A stretch of 16,498 bases of DNA, taken from NCBI GenBank assembly GCA_964425645.1, contig CAYRNC010000033.1, forward strand, positions 1-16,498. Reading direction: 5' to 3'. Source of the DNA: CAYRNC01 sp964425645 (GTDB lineage Bacteria > Bacillota > Clostridia > Peptostreptococcales > Anaerovoracaceae). Below are positions 15,137 through 16,498 of this stretch, in pieces (positions within the stretch are counted from its first letter, which is position 1; each line of letters opens with the position of its first letter). Below the pieces are notes generated by a model. It saw only the letters and a program-made list of their open reading frames with translations. It had not been told where the DNA came from and searched no databases. The translations under genes and the position numbers were made by a program.

Positions 15137-15583
15137 TTATTTTTTAAATTTTAATATAACATCACCATTATCCTTATCTGTAATTCGAATACCTTCCAGC
15201 AACCTCATTTGATCTATTTCCTCTTTACTTTTATTTGCGGTGTTAAAAATTAAATGACCTGTAATTCTAAAACAAGGTGTCCCCCCATAGTTTATTCGCT
15301 CATCATATGAACAACCTTCAGACAGTAAATCCGTATGCTCCATATTAATTAAAACCTCACACAAATTAATGTTTTTTATATCTTCTTCTTTTCCATACAC
15401 CGTAATATCGTACGATATTTCCGTTTTCCCTAAACTTCCACCGTATGAATGTAACGCATTCATTGTGTATCTTTTATCTTCTTTTATTTCACCGATATAG
15501 CAGGAATTCATAATAATAGCGAGTGAGCATACCAAAATTAAGGGCGTTGTCTTTCTCATTATCATAGTTCCGGTCATCAACAT
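15137..15583 (-). CDS. Small predicted lipoprotein, unknown function
   Basis: 148 residues. A basic N-terminus (MRKTT, residues 9-13) is followed by a hydrophobic stretch PLILVCSLAIIMNSC (14-28); Cys28 after MNS looks like a weak lipobox, so lipid attachment at the outer face of the membrane is likely. The mature part is polar and mixed, with KTEISYDITVYGKEEDI and GGTPCFRITGHLIF suggesting a beta-rich fold. It has two further Cys (about 91 and 104). I do not recognise a family. ATG at 15581-15583 has AGGGGG eight bases upstream; ATG at 15559 is an alternative start giving a normal signal peptide. It stands alone between the metabolic cluster and a long non-coding region. Confidence 0.75.
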   Translation of the reverse strand: MLMTGTMIMRKTTPLILVCSLAIIMNSCYIGEIKEDKRYTMNALHSYGGSLGKTEISYDITVYGKEEDIKNINLCEVLINMEHTDLLSEGCSYDERINYGGTPCFRITGHLIFNTANKSKEEIDQMRLLEGIRITDKDNGDVILKFKK

Positions 15584-15871
15584 TTTTTATACCCCCTGAA
15601 TCTTTTATGCCATTTTATCATATCTTTGAAAATATGCATTTCATGTATCCAAAAAGCGTTAGAAAAGTTTTTTCTTTCTAAAAACATATATTGAACAATA
15701 TTTGAAAAAATGAGAATGGTGTCGCAAAAATAATACAATTTAGTCTAACAGCGTCGAAAAAGTTATGTATACTTTAAAAGTTTTTACACCGCAATTATAC
15801 AAGCAAAACCCAATAGAAAGTGAAGATTTAGAAGAATCAAACTAAGAGTTTCGTAACAATACAATAACGTG

Positions 15872-15886
15872 TGGCATAAAGATTGC
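15872..15886 (+). promoter_or_regulatory. Sigma-54 (-24/-12) promoter
   Basis: TGGCATAAAGATTGC matches the sigma-54 consensus TGGCAC-N5-TTGC at all positions except one, with the GG and GC separated by the required 10 bases. It faces right, toward the gene at 16356, which gives a leader of about 460 bases. No clear enhancer-binding repeat could be fixed upstream, and no sigma-54 activator gene is visible in this window. Confidence 0.6.
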
Positions 15887-15945
15887 GTGTATACTATTGC
15901 AATCCATTAAATTATGAAATAAAGCAGATATCAGGCAATATCAGA

Positions 15946-15974
15946 TTGACAAAAAGGGTAATAGTTAGAAGAAT
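15946..15974 (+). promoter_or_regulatory. Candidate sigma-A promoter
   Basis: A perfect TTGACA (15946-15951) is followed after 17 bases by AAGAAT (15969-15974), a 4/6 match to TATAAT. It could serve as a second promoter for the gene at 16356. Confidence 0.35.
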
Positions 15975-16199
15975 AATGAGTAATTAAAAAATCGGAAAAC
16001 TTCTTAATCATTTATAGATTTTTATTGATGATAATTTATAGAATAGCCCAGCCCTCAGAATAATAAACGGTAGGCGCTAAAATGAGACAAACGCATGATA
16101 TGAATGTGAGCGAACGGCTAATTTTACAAAGCTGATCAAAAATCTTTTTTTATGTCAATCGTAAGCTAATCCATGCCTTTTGTACATAAAACGATTTGT

Positions 16200-16257
16200 G
16201 TATTAATGTGGCAAACTTATTTATGGTCCATGCACATGTTAATACATCTGGTTTTTT
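16200..16257 (+). promoter_or_regulatory. Leader hairpin followed by a T-run
   Basis: GTATTAATGTG (16200-16210) can pair with CACATGTTAATAC (16233-16245) apart from a two-base bulge. A TTTTTT run at 16252-16257 follows six bases later. The stem is AT-rich, so it is a weak terminator at best, but in the leader of the 16356 gene it could act as an attenuator. Confidence 0.3.
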
Positions 16258-16318
16258 ATACAAAAAAGTTAAAGTGACCGCCCGGCATTATTTGGGTTTA
16301 AGGAGGTGAAAAATTAAA

Positions 16319-16339
16319 TTGTATTTACTATTAGTTTAA
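16319..16339 (+). other. Possible six-codon leader frame between duplicated ribosome sites
   Basis: TTG TAT TTA CTA TTA GTT TAA would encode a hexapeptide LYLLLV (read MYLLLV). The 11-base string GTTTAAGGAGG occurs before it (16296-16306) and again overlapping its stop (16334-16344), where it serves the next gene. The first copy, AAGGAGGTGA, is an excellent ribosome site with no other gene to serve. The start is a TTG and rather distant (12 bases), so this is tentative. Confidence 0.25.
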
Positions 16340-16355
16340 GGAGGATTACTTAGCT

Positions 16356-16498
16356 ATGAACCAAATGAACCAAAAATTCGAGGGCTATTCTAAAATAATG
16401 AAGACATACGCTTTTGTGTTGATTATCTTCATTATAGCTATCATTCTTTCTCCCGGTTATGGAGAATGGTTCGGAATTGTAAGCGTTTTACCTGCAGC
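16356..16498 (+). CDS. Membrane protein, N-terminal part only
   Basis: The frame starts at ATG 16356-16358, with AAGGAGG eleven bases upstream, and remains open for 47 codons to the window edge. MNQMNQKFEGYSKIMKTY is a polar cytoplasmic start. AFVLIIFIIAIILS (19-32) is a membrane helix, followed by PGYGEWFGIVSVLPA, likely the next turn and helix. The layout suggests a multi-pass transporter, but I cannot assign a family from this piece. It would be transcribed from the sigma-54 or sigma-A promoter candidates, which suggests a nitrogen- or substrate-responsive gene under an enhancer-binding activator. That last point is inference only. Confidence 0.75.
   Translation, partial: MNQMNQKFEGYSKIMKTYAFVLIIFIIAIILSPGYGEWFGIVSVLPA

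Larger units (their letters stand above)
15584..16355. other. Long intergenic region, mostly non-coding
   Basis: Some 770 AT-rich bases without an ordinary gene on either strand. It holds the lipoprotein start region, a -24/-12 promoter, a TTGACA-type promoter, a hairpin and a six-codon frame, listed separately. ATATCAG occurs twice one helical turn apart (15928-15934, 15938-15944), and ATTTATAGA twice (16010-16018, 16034-16042). No riboswitch class or tRNA was recognised. Confidence 0.7.

Noticed and set aside
16082..16135. A 17-codon frame MRQTHDMNVSERLILQS
   Set aside because: It has no ribosome site before the ATG and no recognisable similarity; probably chance.
1..16498. CRISPR array, insertion sequence, phage or tRNA genes
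   Set aside because: No regular repeat-spacer pattern, transposase, terminal inverted repeats, phage structural gene or tRNA cloverleaf was seen.

Overview
The window looks like a piece of a low-GC, Gram-positive, spore-forming anaerobe of the class Clostridia. The evidence is AT-rich DNA with strong GGAGG ribosome binding sites, a monoderm-type Tad pilus operon without outer-membrane genes, a YlmC/YmxH-type protein beside a TepA-type ClpP-fold protease, a ptb-buk pair for butyryl-phosphate metabolism, and a tungsten-type aldehyde:ferredoxin oxidoreductase. A 32-base run of N and a one-base frameshift in an otherwise intact enzyme suggest a draft assembly. Species cannot be named from this.

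Layout. Bases 1-180 hold the 3' end of a small zinc-ribbon gene on the + strand and its terminator. Bases 172-7672 (minus strand) are one compact operon, read tadZ-tadA-tadB-tadC-flp pilin-TadE-DUF5702-TadE(Cys-rich)-DUF6382, with nearly every junction overlapping or abutting. It encodes the cytoplasmic ATPases, the inner-membrane platform, the pilin and several pseudopilin-like proteins of a tight-adherence pilus. The 48-residue pilin is easy to miss. A 26-base imperfect palindrome lies just upstream of the operon. Bases 7976-9024 hold tepA (-) and ylmC/ymxH (+), divergently arranged. Bases 9021-9600 are the wreck of a PflX-like radical SAM gene (-).

Bases 9713-14971 (minus strand) are a metabolic cluster read nitroreductase - MoaE-like - aldehyde:ferredoxin oxidoreductase (frameshifted) - MoaD/ThiS-like - ptb - buk. 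The two molybdopterin-synthase-like proteins flank the pterin-dependent oxidoreductase, which suggests a dedicated cofactor supply. Ptb and Buk link acyl-CoA to free acid with ATP formation, and the oxidoreductase links free acid and aldehyde through ferredoxin. The set could form a reversible acyl-CoA/acid/aldehyde route.

Bases 15137-15583 (-) encode a small lipoprotein of unknown function. Bases 15584-16355 contain no convincing ordinary gene, but hold a well-matched sigma-54 (-24/-12) promoter facing right, a TTGACA-type promoter candidate, a leader hairpin, and a duplicated ribosome binding site bracketing a six-codon reading frame. At 16356 a membrane-protein gene starts and runs off the window.

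The most interesting points are the Ig-like insertion in TadC, the duplicated HxxxC...CxxC zinc-finger-like motif in the TadE protein, pilin and TadE sequences that lack the usual Glu5, the oxidoreductase/MoaD/MoaE/ptb-buk grouping, and the sigma-54 promoter with its long leader. I did not find a clearly new defence, mobile or RNA system.
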